The notes: a model not told the origin generated them from the letters alone. A stretch of 64,000 nt of DNA from Salvator merianae (GCA_003586115.2 QVOM02000021.1:11744478-11808477), one strand, 5' to 3'; shown: positions 20,750 to 32,798, counted from the stretch's first letter. Made by a program: numbers and translations.

Positions 20750-21736
20750 TAGCCAACAAGTGACCAGTCCAGAGGGGCTTTTTGTCCGGTGCGGTATTTG
20801 TCTGGTATCTGGAGCTGGCCAAAATAGCAATAATAGTAGAGTACCATCATTATAAAGTAAAGCAAAAACAAAAACATCACCAGACATGGTCTTCACTTGT
20901 ATGTGCTTAGTGGAGGACATATAAACAGGCTCAACTACAGCACCTAACAGGGATTGTCTCTTCTTCATTGTATATTTTATTGTCCTGTCGCACTGGACAG
21001 TGAGAATTCCCAGCCCCAATAAATCAGCAGGCAACAGGCTACAGATTTCTCAAGCAGTTGGTATTTACTAATTGCAGCAGTAAATCATGTACAGAAAGGT
21101 ATTTGTTACATAATCCAGAGGAGCAGACAAACAAGGTTAATGTCAGGCAGGAGTAAGTCAGAAAACCAGGGTCAGTCAGTCTGACAGAAGCATACAGGAA
21201 TGTGGGAGTTGCTTGCAGGATGGGTTGCCAGCAACACGCGATGCAGGTTTTTCCTGGCTTTTTCTCCCTCAGGATCAGACTCAGAGTTTGACAGGTGGGG
21301 AGGCATGGGCAGTGTTCTTTCATCTTTTGTTTCAATCTTAAAGCCCTAAGCCTTTTAGCCTTCTCCTATCTCTGCTGGCTAGGGAGAGGTCTCTCCATCT
21401 CTGGGCTATGGGAAGACCCAGGTCCTAGAGAGTCTGTTCCACTAGGGTCAGGGTCGCTGTGTCCTAGTGCCCTGTCCTCATCTGAGGATTCCAAGGAATC
21501 AGCTTCAGGAGGGTGTGGGGTGGAGGATGACATTTATAAAACTGCCTTCTCCACATTGGACAGGTACAGATTAATGCTGGTGCCCACTGGGGTGGGGTGG
21601 GGTGGGCAGTGATGGAGAGAGTCAACTTTGCCTGTGTTGAAAAGCACACTGAACCACTGTAGATCATAACACAGTCTGTGCAAATTAAGGTGCCCTCCAA
21701 ATTGTTGCCTGTCCCCACTGTCCCACATGAGCTCAT
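20750..21736. other. Unique stretch, no gene supported
   Basis: Contains a GGGGTGGGGTGGGGTGGG run at 21588-21607. The short frames here have no domains. No repeat family recognised. Confidence 0.4.
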
Positions 21737-21815
21737 ATTTACTTATTCGAGACATTTTGTACCACTTTCCCTTTTTAAAAAAAATCTCAAAGTAGTTTAC
21801 AAAATATTAAAAACA
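21737..21815 (-). mobile_element. Reversed L2-like 3' tail fragment
   Basis: ATTTACTTATTCGAGACATTTTGTACC and CTCAAAGTAGTTTACAAAAT correspond to the reverse complement of the L2 tail (TTGTAAAC..CTTTGAG), as at 60.25-60.36 kb. Confidence 0.5.
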
Positions 21816-21832
21816 AGGGTGATCTGTGGTTG

Positions 21833-22172
21833 ACAGAGACATGCAAATTTGCTTTGGGTTTGGTCTGGTTTGAATCAAACTGGCTGGCTTGACCCAGTTT
21901 GAATCGAATTGTACGACTTCCCTGTTTGGGAGGAGGTGGTTCATTCAAACCAAGGATGTTTGATTGTATGGGTTGAATCATCCTGTTGATTCAAACCAGT
22001 TCTATTCAACTCCCACCTGGGCCTTTAAATAAGGATCTTTCAATGTATTTTACTGCAATTTTTTTCTTGAACAGTTTGCAAACTGTTTGGGGTTCACTTT
22101 AAACTGGGTCAAGCTTGTTTGACCTGGTTCTAGATCAAACTGAACCAACAAATCTTAGTCTGTGCACATCTG
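21833..22172. mobile_element. Family C hAT-like non-autonomous transposon, copy 1
   Basis: Left cagagacatgcaaatttg and reversed right ctacagatgtgcacagac form the AGATGTGCA-type ends of family C. The interior is rich in TTTGATTCAAAC/GTTTGAATCAAA strings, as in the complete copy at 34.51-35.24 kb. Its own TSD is not clear. Confidence 0.55.
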
Positions 22173-23689
22173 TAGTAGTTAGCCATTCTGGTGAGATACT
22201 TACATGGAATATGCAATGGGTTTGTATCCTAATTTTCTTTGAAGACATATTGGCAGTTATACTAACTGTCTTGAGGTGAGGGACCTATGGCAGGGCCTTC
22301 TCTGCAGTGGGCCCTACAGATGTTCAGCCTTTTTCATCTCTAGCTATACTTTGATTTGCATTTTAAACATCTGCTTTATATCCCTGGTTTCATGTTTGTA
22401 ATGGATTTCATAGGGTGAAATTTTGTCTTCTACCTTGAGCAGTTTGGATGAATACTTGGATATTAAAAAGAGACATCTTTCTGAAGTTTTCTGCCCCCAC
22501 AAACATAGGTTTGCAGGCTTTGACAAGTAATTGCTGGTTGGTATTCTTTCTTTTGTTTCAACATCAGGAAAATTTGTCTGGTTTATTTGCAGCTTTGATC
22601 TGTTTGCTATGCAAATAGGATGATTTGAATCTCCATGTTAATCAAGACGATTATTGTCTAGATTTGACAAAAGGTAGAGTCAGTCAGTGTCAGCACAGTC
22701 AATTGCTTAATATATGGAATCTTTCTATCCCCATCTTTAACATACCATTTTCCCTATTGAAAGCTTCAGTATTACTCACTTATCAAATATGCTGTCTGGG
22801 TTTTGGAAGAGTATATCTCTCTTTCTCTCTCATTTGTCCATCTGTCCATCTGTCATCTGTCATCTGTCCATCTGTCCATCCCACCCTATTTTCCATTTTT
22901 TTCTCTAAGACTCCATGTTCATACAACAATAATTATTATTTTCCTGCGGAGCAGAAAGCAACTTTCTACCAGAATGATTCCAGTATGATGTTATCTGACT
23001 TTTATTGCATAACATTTTGAGCTAAAGGGAACATGTAACTCTCTGTGCTGGGAGAGCGTGTTCTATTTCTGTTTCAGCAAGCTTGTGAGTATAAACTAGT
23101 GAAACAATGGCCTTTTTTCTCTTAATAATAAATGGAGCAACGCCAAGCACTGAACAGTGTTAGGGCTCAACATTAAAAATTTTTGACAGAATTCTGGGGA
23201 AATGGTAAGAGAAAGGAAAATCTAAATATTATTGAGATGATTTTTAAAAATAACTCATGCAGTGAATGCAACTAATTTTTTTGTGCTACCTACAACACCG
23301 AGACTTCCTATCTATTGATATATATATTTTCATTTGGTGAACCCCCTCTTCTGCAAAACCCAAGGCACTGTCCACAGTCACAGTGGCTGCAAATTAGAGC
23401 TCGGAGGGTAATAGGCAAAGGGTGAGGGTCTCTTTGGAGGCCTTCCTTTGGTCTACTGGAACCTTTCCTAGGATTCTGCCCTCCCAAGAGCTACTGGGCT
23501 TTTCCAAGTCTGTTAATTCTTCCCTTTTGTGGGTGGGAGCTACCACTCTGGCTACATAAACCATGCTATTCATACAAAATAATTAGGAAACTCACACGTT
23601 TTCTGTTTTAGATGTATTCCAAGGGACTGTGCCAAGGACATTAACATAGTCACTGGCTCAAATGAACAACAGCCATTTTCAGAGTTTTT
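22173..23689. other. Unique stretch with an (ATCTGTCC)n run
   Basis: A TCATCTGTCCATCTGTCC array occupies about 22834-22882. The frame at 22625-23020 (131 codons) runs through this array and is not convincing. No other feature. Confidence 0.4.
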
Positions 23690-24756
23690 ACCCATTTATC
23701 TCTCGCTTTAGGCAAGTGTCAGATTCAGCTTTGGTTGCCCTGATAAATGATCTCTTGTGGGAGAGATTGAGGGAGAGCACCTCTGTTGATCTCTCAGGGG
23801 CATTTGATGTACACTGACCATGGATCACCTTTGGGTCATGGGAGTTGGGGTACCGTGTTAAAGTGTTTCTGTTTCTACCTGCAGAGACAGTCCTATGAAG
23901 TTGAACTGGGTGACTGTAGCTCTGTGTCCTAGCAATTAGGCTGTGGCATGGCAGAGCATAGAATTCTGTCACCACTGCTGTTAACATCTTTATAAATCCA
24001 CTGGGGGTCTTTATCAGAAGCTTTGGGGCTGGATGTTATAACACTCACCCCTATTTTTCCATGACATCTGAATCAGGGCAGGTTGTGAATGTCCTGAACC
24101 ATTGCCTGGATAACTGGATGAGGGTCAGTAAAGTGAAACTGAGTCCTGAAAAGGTGGAGATTGGTGGGTGGGAAGTGCCAAGGTTTAGGAATTTGGGGAC
24201 CTTGTCTGACCTAGATGTGGTTGGGCTCCCTCCGAAGAAACAGCTGCATAGTCTGGAGGTGCTCCTGGAGTTGTCTTTGTAAATGATGACCTCTGTGGCC
24301 AACAGGGTCTATCACCAGCTTTACCTTGTATACCCATTTATACCTTTACCTGGATAGAGATAGCTTCCACTGTTTTCCTGCTCTAGTAATCTCATGTTTA
24401 GACTACTGTGACATGCTGTACGTGAGGCTAAAAACTGTAGCTGGTGCAAGATGCGTGGGGTGCCTATTTGTGTACACATTCCACCTGTGCTTAAGCAACT
24501 CACTGGTTGTCAGGTAACAAATGGACCAGATTCAAGATTTTATGCTTGGCATATAAGGTGAAGTTTGTTTAAAGAAAGCCTCCCTCATTACAAGTGTGGA
24601 AGACCCTTGAGATTATCTGGAGAGATCCTACTATAGGTCCAACAAAATACAGAGAGTCATCTCATAATGACCCACACTCCAGCCTTTTTCATTTTAGCAC
24701 CTACAGTGTGGAATTTTGTCCCTTCTGGTATTTGTGAGGTGTCTAGCGGGAGTTCT
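23690..24756 (+). pseudogene. L2 LINE reverse-transcriptase remnant
   Basis: Translating piecewise across frameshifts gives the typical L2 RT order. An SDSALVALINDLLWE-type segment lies at 23710-23765; LLLTSL.IHWGSLSEALGLDVITL, the position before the lost YADD motif, at 23975-24045; and SGQVVNVLNHCLDNWMRVSK at 24070-24130. RYFGNLGTLSD and FPALVISCLDYCDMLYVRLK (24372-24435) follow, then a SCPFSF.HLQCGILSLLV region. Several stops and shifts make it inactive. The true 5' end and endonuclease are absent. Confidence 0.7.
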
Positions 24757-24838
24757 TTTGTAGCTGTTTGGCCACTATGAGGAAGGACTGCTGGACTAAC
24801 TGGGCCATGGGTCTGATCCAGTAGGGCACTTATATTCT
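24757..24838 (+). mobile_element. CR1 LINE 3' end
   Basis: AGGAAGGACTGCTGGACTAA, CTGGGCCATGGGTCTGATCC and AGTAGGGCAC..TATATTCTT form the CR1 terminal block. It abuts the L2 remnant upstream. Confidence 0.75.
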
Positions 24839-24844
24839 TTTGTT

Positions 24845-24992
24845 CAGCATAGATGTGGCTTGCCACTGGCTTCTCATGGAATATTATTTGACTTTTAAAT
24901 CTCATCTATGGTTTCTGGTATTCTGTGGCAGTCTCCCATCCAAATGCTAACAAGGCCTGGCCTTTTGAAATCACAAAAGATCAGCATGGGGC
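24845..24992 (-). mobile_element. 5S rRNA-derived SINE or pseudogene
   Basis: Reading the minus strand, 24992-24909 follows vertebrate 5S rRNA: GATC..TTGATTTC, GGCCAGGCCTTGTTAGCATT, then TGGATGGGAGACTGCC, ACAGAATACC. About 8 bases of the internal promoter region are missing. The adjacent part (24845-24908), with a CTTGCCACTGGCTTCTC motif, resembles SINE body sequence, so a 5S-headed SINE of the type known in squamates is more likely than a plain 5S pseudogene. Confidence 0.65.
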
Positions 24993-26589
24993 AAATAGAT
25001 ATAAACTGATTAATAAAGCATTTAGAATGAGAAGCATTCTTCAGTGAGATACACTATTGGACTCTTTAATTCAGTATTTTATCAGTCATTTTATTAGTTA
25101 CTTGGCATAAAGAACAGGACAAAATACTCAACAGTAAAATATATAAAACAATATGGAATATATTAAAGGATATTATAGAATATATTAAAAAGGATGTTGA
25201 AATCAAACTAAAATAATTCATTAGCCTGTTTAAGACTTTGAGCAGAACAAAACTAAATTTAATGATTCTGGCATCCTGACTGAACAATAATCAATTCATA
25301 AATGACTTCAGCAGATCATTAACATACTTATCTCTGATCTTTTTAGCTAAAAGGCAGGTGGTTAAATAATGTGGAGATTTTCCAAATGATTTGTATTACA
25401 GAGACAGAATCAGAGATAGTAAGAGATTTTTTTAATGTGTTCTTCTTGTTAAATGAACGATGGCATCAGATGGAATTTAGTTTTTTTGAAAGCTAAATTT
25501 ATGCACAATAATAAAAGTTTATTGAAATCAGGTTTTGTGAAATCATACAATACAAAAAAATAACAATTACCTCAATGATCTTTAAAACTAAATAAAGATA
25601 CTAATTGTTATTGCTAGTGCATAGATTTTTTGGACTGAGTTCAGGCAGGATCAAAACACCTCAACTGTTTCATAATTGTACCTGATTTGCCAGACATGAT
25701 TATCGCCCTCTCAGTACAGTCCTGGGATATCAAGTGATATCCTGGGTTTAAGGTATTGTGGGAGAAAGAACTCTCTTGGTGAAATAATCCCCTATTCCAA
25801 AATTGTATTGCTGTCTAGATTTCTCCTATGAGAACAGTGTGAGAATATGGATGAGAATGGAGGTGGGAGTAGCAGCTACCAAGGAATCATTAGGTTTTTT
25901 GGGAGGAAGGAGGGAGGCTTCTGTTGAGAGAACCAAGTGGCCCAGAGCAAAGAAAAAGCCTGACAATCTGGTGGTTGTGTTTATGGTCTCTGGCCATCTT
26001 TATTATGAATTGGCAAGGCTGGTTGTGGGGCACCATCAAAGGTGCATCTATATCTCCTGCAACCATGTCTGCATGCAAGCGTTTCTATCTTGAGTGGTGC
26101 TCAGAATGCTGCCTCTGATGAGAAGAACAATCTGTGAGCCAAGCAGCTCTGTGTTATTGCTCTGCACTCTTGAGGACAGAGCGAGGGCAGAGTGCAGTCT
26201 TTCACCTCTTTGGCTTTCTCATTCCCCCTACCTGCCTGTTCCTCTATCAACTACAGCTGTGATGTCCTGGCTTTCCTAGCAGATCTGCCAGGGGTTCATT
26301 CCTGCAGGCAAGTGGCTGCCCTGATACAGCAGACATCCAAAAAGTCATGGCTGGCGAACAACACAAGCCAGTCCCTTCGCCTCCCAGGACCCTGATGTAC
26401 TTCTACCAGCTCTGCTAGGAAACTGGGACATCACAGCCGCAGTTGATGAAGGCTCTGGCAAGCAGAGGGAGCAATAAGGTGAAAAAGGCACCTTCATCAA
26501 ATTTCCTAGCAGAGGTGGTGGAAGAAGGTTGGGATACGGAGCGGCAAAGGGAGCTTGGTCATGCCATTTACTGGCTTAAAGTTGATATA
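24993..26589. other. Unique stretch, no gene supported
   Basis: 25060-25560 is strongly AT-rich and could be an old LINE tail, but I cannot match it. 25803-26400 contains overlapping open frames without domains. No RNA gene seen. Confidence 0.35.
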
Positions 26590-26760
26590 TGCATGGGCTA
26601 GTACGGTTTGCCCCAAACTGTGAAGTTAAATTGTACAGACTGGCTCAAGTGGCTCATCAAACGATCAAACTATCCAGCTTACCAGTTCAAATTTGATTCA
26701 AATGGCCAGACTCAAATTAGCTCTTTAAGTGTGTTTGATCGCACCCTTAGGTGTAGCTGG
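26590..26760. repeat. Family C fragment
   Basis: Repeated TTCAAATTTGATTCAAATGG, CAAACGATCAAACTATCC and GTGTTTGATCGC phrases resemble the interior of family C copies. No termini retained. Confidence 0.35.
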
Positions 26761-27540
26761 ATCCCCAGTCTTACACTGCAGCCGCTATGCTACTCTGACC
26801 CTCACACTCTGTTCTCCCACACTTTCATCATTCCCAGTTGCATGAAAACATCATGCAAGTATTTAGTATTCCATTGGTATTTACAGTTTCACTGACTTGA
26901 ACTTCCATATTCAGAACAGTTTGCATACTTTTGTATATAGTTATACATGTGGACAGTAATTTTCATTGAATTTCTCTTATGTCAAATGAGAGTAGCTATG
27001 GATAGGACATATTTGCTCCATTTAATCCATGGTTAGAAAGAGGAGCATTAACAGTATTAACTGTTGTATACAAATTGCTATTTAATCGAATAATCATTTT
27101 CCTTGGTAATAAGAAAAGACAGAGATCTTATTTTAATTTTTTTGTCAGCCTATTAAGCAGCACTGGAATGACTGTTGCAGCTGGTGGGAGAACCCGTGAA
27201 TTTTCTTAGGAGGAAATTGGCAAATTGCATGAAGATTAAATCAACCCACTCTGAGAAGGTCAGAAGGAATCACCAACTAATAGGTTTTGTTTAAAAATTG
27301 GACATTTTTTACACTCTCCTGAAAAAGATAAGATGGATGATCATGAGTCATTTGTATGCTTTAATTATAGTAGTACAAATGTTTTGTGTAAATTTACCAC
27401 ATTCTGTGATTTAGGCATTTGTAGGATAGAAGAAGAAAGCAAGGTTTTTTTTTAAAGTTCTAGTATTTCAGAACCAAACAGTTCTGTAGTCATACCTCAT
27501 GATGTCACATAAATGTATATATATGCAGCACGTAGAAGAT
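26761..27540. other. Unique AT-rich stretch
   Basis: No gene or repeat recognised. Confidence 0.4.
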
Positions 27541-27720
27541 CCTGTAGCAGTGCAGTGGTTAAGAGCACTAGTCAGAACCCAGGAATCTCTTGGTTCAAAT
27601 CCCCATGATTCTATCTTTCCAGTTATATGTAAAATAGCTTGAGTGCCTTGGGGAGGGCAAAAGCTAAGGGAATAAACCCTGGCAGAAAATCCAGAGGGGA
27701 AGCCTTAGGATGGGCTATAC
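27541..27720 (+). mobile_element. tRNA-derived SINE
   Basis: An A-box-like GTGGTTAAGAGC (27561-27572) and a B-box-like TTGGTTCAAATCCC (27590-27603) lie at tRNA spacing, after a GCAGTGCA leader. A non-tRNA body follows. These are the RNA polymerase III promoter boxes of a Sauria-type SINE. No tail or TSD is evident. Confidence 0.65.
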
Positions 27721-28039
27721 GTTCTCTCTCCAGCAGCTCCTAAAGCCAACCTGGTGCCAAATGTTGTATTTACACATCAGTGAGAGCAAGAGGGAAATAT
27801 CTGATGGCCTGGAAACTCACAGTTTCCATACTTCCCTGCCCAAGACTCTTTCAATTATGTTTTGAGACAGAAGGATGCCAATAAACAGTTACTTCTCATT
27901 TCTTACATTATTAGAACAAGAAGTTTATGATTCCCATCAGGATTTTAGGGCAAGAAATTTTGATCTAAACAACATGCTGCACAATAGACACATAAGCAGT
28001 TTTCTGAAAATCAACCTCAGGAACTCAAGAAGGGATGAT
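27721..28039. other. Unique stretch
   Basis: No feature recognised. Confidence 0.35.
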
Positions 28040-28370
28040 GACCTGCGGTAGATAATTGGTTGATTAAAATGGTATATCTTGCTGAGATGGACAAATTGAC
28101 CAACTTATTGAAAAATAAGACGGATGAATAAGACAGATGAATAAGACGGTGAATGAGTTTGTTATTGCTAGATTCGAAGAGGAAAGAGGAGAGAAGACAG
28201 GTTGGAAGAAGAAGGGAACTAAGAAGCCAGGAGGGGCAAGAAATATAAATTTTAGAAGAAACTTTTGAAGGAGGAAGTAGACATATAATGAATAAAGATT
28301 AACGTATGAATATATCCTGATGGAAATAACTCATGTTTTATATAATTCAAAATAAATGAATAAAAAGAAT
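28040..28370 (+). mobile_element. L1-like LINE ORF2 C-terminal end and 3' tail
   Basis: A broken frame reads VDNWLIKMVYLAEMDKLTNL at 28046-28110, then FVIARFEEERGEKTGWKKKG at 28160-28220 and a GGARNINF segment. This order is typical of the C-terminus of vertebrate L1 ORF2. An A/T-rich tail follows, ending AAAATAAATGAATAAAAAG. Most of the ORF is absent. Confidence 0.6.
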
Positions 28371-28464
28371 ATCCATAAACAAAGAAGTGATGAGTTACTT
28401 CACTTTTCTTTCTTAATTTTCAGCCTTACATTGTCATTCCTAAGGTGTTTCCCCATCCATGCAG

Positions 28465-28520
28465 TAATCTGTGTTATTATTATTATTGTTGTTCTTGTTA
28501 CTATTATTGTTATTAACACC
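28465..28520. repeat. (ATT)n-like microsatellite
   Basis: Imperfect TTA/TTG trinucleotide array. Confidence 0.7.
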
Positions 28521-28764
28521 TACATTTATAAAGACAATGGTTACAGATTACAGTCAGAAAAAGACCAAAGAATAACTGCCGAGAAGGTAACATTCCAAAT
28601 GTACATCTATAAGAAAGGTGACAAGATCCAGCACATCATCAGTTGTTTTTGACTCTTCCAGAAGTCAAAATCCTCTGATGATGGATATTGTAGCTATATC
28701 CAAAAGCTTAGGTTCTCAGAACTATGGAACACAGCACAACAGTCCAAAACACTGCTACAAATGA

Positions 28765-28930
28765 GATATCTGAGGTTGTTGATATTTCTCCTGGCTATCT
28801 TAATTCCAGCTTTTGATTCATCCAGCTTGGCAATTTGCACGATGTACTCTGCATATAAATTAAATAAATAGGCTGACAATATGTAGCTTTGTTGTGCTCC
28901 TTTCCCAATCTTGAACCAATCAGTTGTTAT
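28765..28930 (-). pseudogene. BovB/RTE LINE reverse-transcriptase fragment, downstream part
   Basis: The minus strand reads TTDWFKIGKGAQQSYILSAY, then LFNLYAEYIVQIAKLDESKA and GIKIARRNINNLRY. This is the RT segment of BovB (RTE clade) just before the catalytic YADD motif, which is lost. It continues the frame found at 30525-30695, with 1.6 kb of other sequence between. BovB is abundant in squamates and is the partner of Sauria SINEs. Confidence 0.8.
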
Positions 28931-30524
28931 TATCCTAAGGCTCCAGAGTGCTGTGCCATCAAAGGCAGGGCTCTGCCAAGGTACAGACAGTAATAGACAT
29001 GGCCAACCGTAATAGACATGGGCATCACAAATACAATTGGCACATAGGTTGCAAATACTGAGAACTTGACCAGAGAGCCTGGATCTCTGTATTAGACCAG
29101 AATTCATCTTTGTTCACTAATATCCATATTGGAAACACAGGCCTGATTTTGAAAAAACAAGGAAGAGATTGCAAAATATTCTATGTTTGTGTCTAGAACA
29201 AAGGGATTGGTAAGACATCTGCATAAGCAGGAGGCCCATCCTTAGGAGGTAGTCCACTCAGATGGTTTGATAGTTGCTGATATGATCTTGAACAGAATTT
29301 TAAAAGGATAACATCAAGAGCTGTTTGGTATCCCAAACCAACATATTGGTAACAACAGATTTGTTACCAATATATATCTGAAAGACTCTCATTAAGAATG
29401 CAAGGTAAGAGCATTGAAATCTGATTGAAAACTGGTGCCAAGCAGAGATTGGCTTTTGTTTGTGGTAAAGATCATCCATTTAAGCCCATCAACACTGTCC
29501 AGAGGTGTGTTCCTCCAACTGGGCATGTTCACTCAGGAGGAAGGAAACACCAAATATGGACAACAGTGACATAAGCACTACATCACTTGCCCCCTCCCCT
29601 TCATATTTTTCCCACCAGAGTTTACTCATTGACTTCCATTAATGCAGCCCATTAGTCAACCCCTGGGCAGAATCTAGGATTAGGGACAGCCCCCCAGGTC
29701 CAGAAGTGCATAAAAATGCACACTAGGACTAGCCAGATGCACTAGCATATGTTACTTTGTCACTCATCATCTCCACAGTACATGCTGCCACAAGAAAATG
29801 CTTTGCTCTGCTTTGCTTGTCTGCCATCTTGCTGCTTCAGCCTTCAGCTTGCCTGGACTCTGATCTGTGCCTTGGTTAAGGCACAGAGACAGAGAAGTTA
29901 TTGCTTGCTACTTTATTGGCACAACGTTGTGCTCTTCCAGAGCTCAGCAACTCTGTTGGAGTTTTACCAGAACTTCTTCACCAGCAGCAAATCTACAAAC
30001 TAAAACTTCCTTCACCTCTGAGAGTAAGAAATGGCTGCTCCTCGCCAAGATTTCTTCTTTTGCTAGGCTAGGACATATTTTAGGTACTTTCCCCCTTCTT
30101 TCCACTTCTATCTGCTCCTTTCTATTGCAACCTGTCAAAATTGACCTAAATTGACCTCCCCATTCCTAAAAAGCTGCTGTATGGAAGTTCTCACCTTATT
30201 GGTGAGAACCCATTTCACATGTGCAGTATATTGCAAGGAGGGAGACTCCTGTCTCTGACTACATTGGAACTGCACTCAGTTCTATAGCCTTAACAGCTTG
30301 CCCAGTCAGCTATTTTTGTCAAAAGTTTTCAACTCTGTATTGACAGTATTTTTCAGCTTTTTCTGCTGTTTTTAATAAAGTTGGTGTTCTTACTTGATCT
30401 GATCCCTATCTGGATCCCATGCCAACTTAACATTTTTAAAGCCATAGCATAACAATCTCATTTGGAGCTAGTTGTCTGGGTGAGCTATTTTCCTCATTAA
30501 AATGAGTATACCCAGTGCACAGCT
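28931..30524. other. Insert that splits the BovB relic; possible LTR inside
   Basis: These ~1.6 kb lie between two pieces of one BovB RT frame. Within them, 29480-30470 has LTR-like features: a CATAAAAATG TATA-like site at 29709-29718 and a TTTTAATAAAG polyadenylation signal at about 30372, followed by a short T/C-rich stretch. Terminal TG...CA and a 5-bp target repeat could not be fixed, and there is no gag/pol/env sequence, so an old solo LTR is only a possibility. Confidence 0.25.
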
Positions 30525-30695
30525 TGCTACAGTTTCATGTTGGATTCTAACTGTTGCTTCTTAATCTGCATACAGGTTGCTCAGGAGACAGGTAAGGTGG
30601 CTGGGTATTCCAATCTCTTTAAGAACTTACCACAGTTTGTTGTTATCCACACAGTCAAAGGCTTTAGCATAGAACATCTTTACAAAGGATTAATT
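30525..30695 (-). pseudogene. BovB/RTE LINE reverse-transcriptase fragment, upstream part
   Basis: The minus strand reads KAFDCVDNNKLW, a stop, then VLKEIGIPSHLTCLLSNLYA, a stop and EATVRIQHET. This is the conserved BovB RT block that directly precedes the WFKIGKG block at 28.9 kb. Two in-frame stops show it is dead. Confidence 0.75.
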
Positions 30696-30796
30696 TTTAG
30701 ATATGCCTTAACTTGAACTGTGACTTTGAAATCACCTTTTTGGAGTCCATTCAATACTATGATCACTGTAGATGTCTGGGTCATGACTAAGCACAG

Positions 30797-31074
30797 TGAA
30801 GCCATGTCTCCGTCTCAGATGTGGGAAGGCCTGAAGGTGAGTGCCTCATCAAAAGTGCTTTGATGGGTGCTCTGTGTCTTCATTTTGGAGTGCAAAGGCA
30901 AATTAAACAAGGTGCTCTGTCAAAGAGCTCGGAATTGTATCTTGCACCTGGGGCTCCACTGGGCAGCCTTTGTGGTATGTTCCTCACAGGACACCTCTTC
31001 CCACTGCAAGTGGATGTGTGGTGGCTTGGACTTTCTACGAGGCACTTGATAATTAATGTTTAGACACAGCCTAA
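30797..31074. mobile_element. Family H non-autonomous DNA transposon, copy 4
   Basis: Left gaagccatgtctccgtctc; reversed right gcttaggctgtgtctaaac. The interior CTTCATTTTGGAGTGCAAAG resembles CTCCATTTTGGGGTGAGG in copy 5 and CATCTCCATTTTAGAGCAC in copy 1. No coding capacity. Confidence 0.55.
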
Positions 31075-32036
31075 GCTTCACAATAGAGAAAATCTGTTTA
31101 GAATTGCATTGTAAGGTCTTTTAAAACATGACAATCTATTCCAACCATACACCTGTCTTCTGGAGAAAATGAAGAAAAGCTTCTGCTGTGTCTATTACTT
31201 AAATCTTTACATTCTTATTACTGCTCTATTTGTGGAGTACTGTGAATACTGTAATCTCACTAATTATTTCCAAAGGCATTTGAAAATAATATAATAATAA
31301 ACTTTTCACCTAACCAGATGTCGATTTCTTATTTTATTGCTTGATACTGTGCCCTAGGAGCAAATCATTCTTTATAAACAGACCTAGTAATCTAGGCACA
31401 AGGTAATAACCAGGTCTGGGACTGTTGATTGTTTCAGATATACTGTGCAGGTACCCTCCAAAAAAAATAAGTATGTTTTAATCTCTTCAAAGTACTTGTG
31501 TCTGAAGACCATCCAATCTGATTCGATCAACAAATCAATCAAATGGAGTTCAATATCAAATCCAGTGAGTTTCAGTGGAACTTAAATGTGCTAACTTTCT
31601 CTGAACTGAACTCCTTCAAAATGTATCTATAATAAAATTCCATTGGAAATAATAATTTAAAATTTTTGTGTCTGAACTTCATTGATTTCAGTGAGAAGCA
31701 CAGTGCAGTTCTCTGCATTTCTGTTCAAAAGTCCCACTGAGTTAAAAAGACTAAAACTCTAATAAATGTGTCTAGAATTATAGAATTATAACTTTGAATC
31801 ACAATTAATTTCAGATTACCCATGCTTTTTGCATTTAATTATTTTTCTTATTTATTTATGTAAAATATTTGCATCACATTTGCAACTATAAAACTCATAA
31901 AGCAGTTTCCATTAAGAGATTAAGAAGTCCATTTTCATCAAAACATGATTTAACAGAGCAAGTGGGAATGGAGAAACTATTTACATGGGAAAAGCCACAA
32001 TGAAAAGGAATGTCGTGAATGGGAAACTCAAAGACA
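31075..32036. other. Unique AT-rich stretch
   Basis: No repeat family or gene recognised. Confidence 0.4.
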
Positions 32037-32187
32037 CAGGTACTCAACTGTTTTCTTCCAGAAGTACCTGAACTACAACTCCCAGAATTCCAAGCCAGGC
32101 TCACTGGGACTGGCACAAAGGGCTGAGAGTTGGCTATTGGGAGCTGTAATTCAGGGATATTTGGAGAGTTGCAGTTCAGCACCCCTG
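32037..32187. mobile_element. hAT-like foldback with ACTACAACTCCCAGAAT motif
   Basis: Left end caggtactcaactg and reversed right end caggggtgctgaactg are CAG-type inverted termini. Inside, ctgaactacaactcccagaa pairs with the reversed cctgaattacagctcccaat. Position 32072-32088 (actacaactcccagaat) is close to the ZNF143/SBF core motif ACTACAATTCCCAGAAT. No clean 8-bp duplication is visible, so mobility class is inferred from the ends only. Confidence 0.55.
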
Positions 32188-32798
32188 TTAACAGATGAAA
32201 CTGTCAGTGTTTCATAGATATCAGAGGGAAAGCATTACAAACATTAAACACAAGTGACAAATCACAGCTCAGCACTTGTGACATGCCCTGGCTTCAGCCA
32301 CCTCTGAGCATAGATAATATTTATGAAATCCACTATGAATGAGATCTAACTATGCTTAATTTGCTGTGCAGAAATAATCACCTCCACAGGCTCTCAGGCA
32401 CTGAGATGGCTGAAGTGTCAGAGTAGTGCAGTTCATGCATTGGAAGGCTGACCAGCATTTCCATGAAGTAGAGCTAAAAAGAAAAAACTCCGTAGGCAGC
32501 AGAGTCATTCTCACAGAGAAGTGGTTATTGTAGCTTGGTTCCATAATAAAAGCAAAGCATTCAGCAAGCAAGTAATACTGGATGTAATGAATGAATTAAT
32601 AATAATAATCATAGAGTCTCTAGCTCTATACAAAACTCTGCCAATCAGAGATCTCACACTACTCTGCTGTGCCAGCAAAAACAACAAAAGCAGGTGTCTC
32701 TTGTCTAGAATGATTTAGACAAAGCAGGAAACTGGCATTAGATTATGGACAAAGCTTATTCCGGTCACTGTGACCTCAGTATATTCTGACATGAAGGA

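Noticed and set aside
27541..27620. Functional tRNA gene
   Set aside because: Only A- and B-box-like segments are present; there is no cloverleaf, and the sequence continues into a SINE body.
29480..30470. Confident solo LTR of an endogenous retrovirus
   Set aside because: Terminal dinucleotides, target duplication and a second copy could not be established; kept only as a low-confidence possibility.
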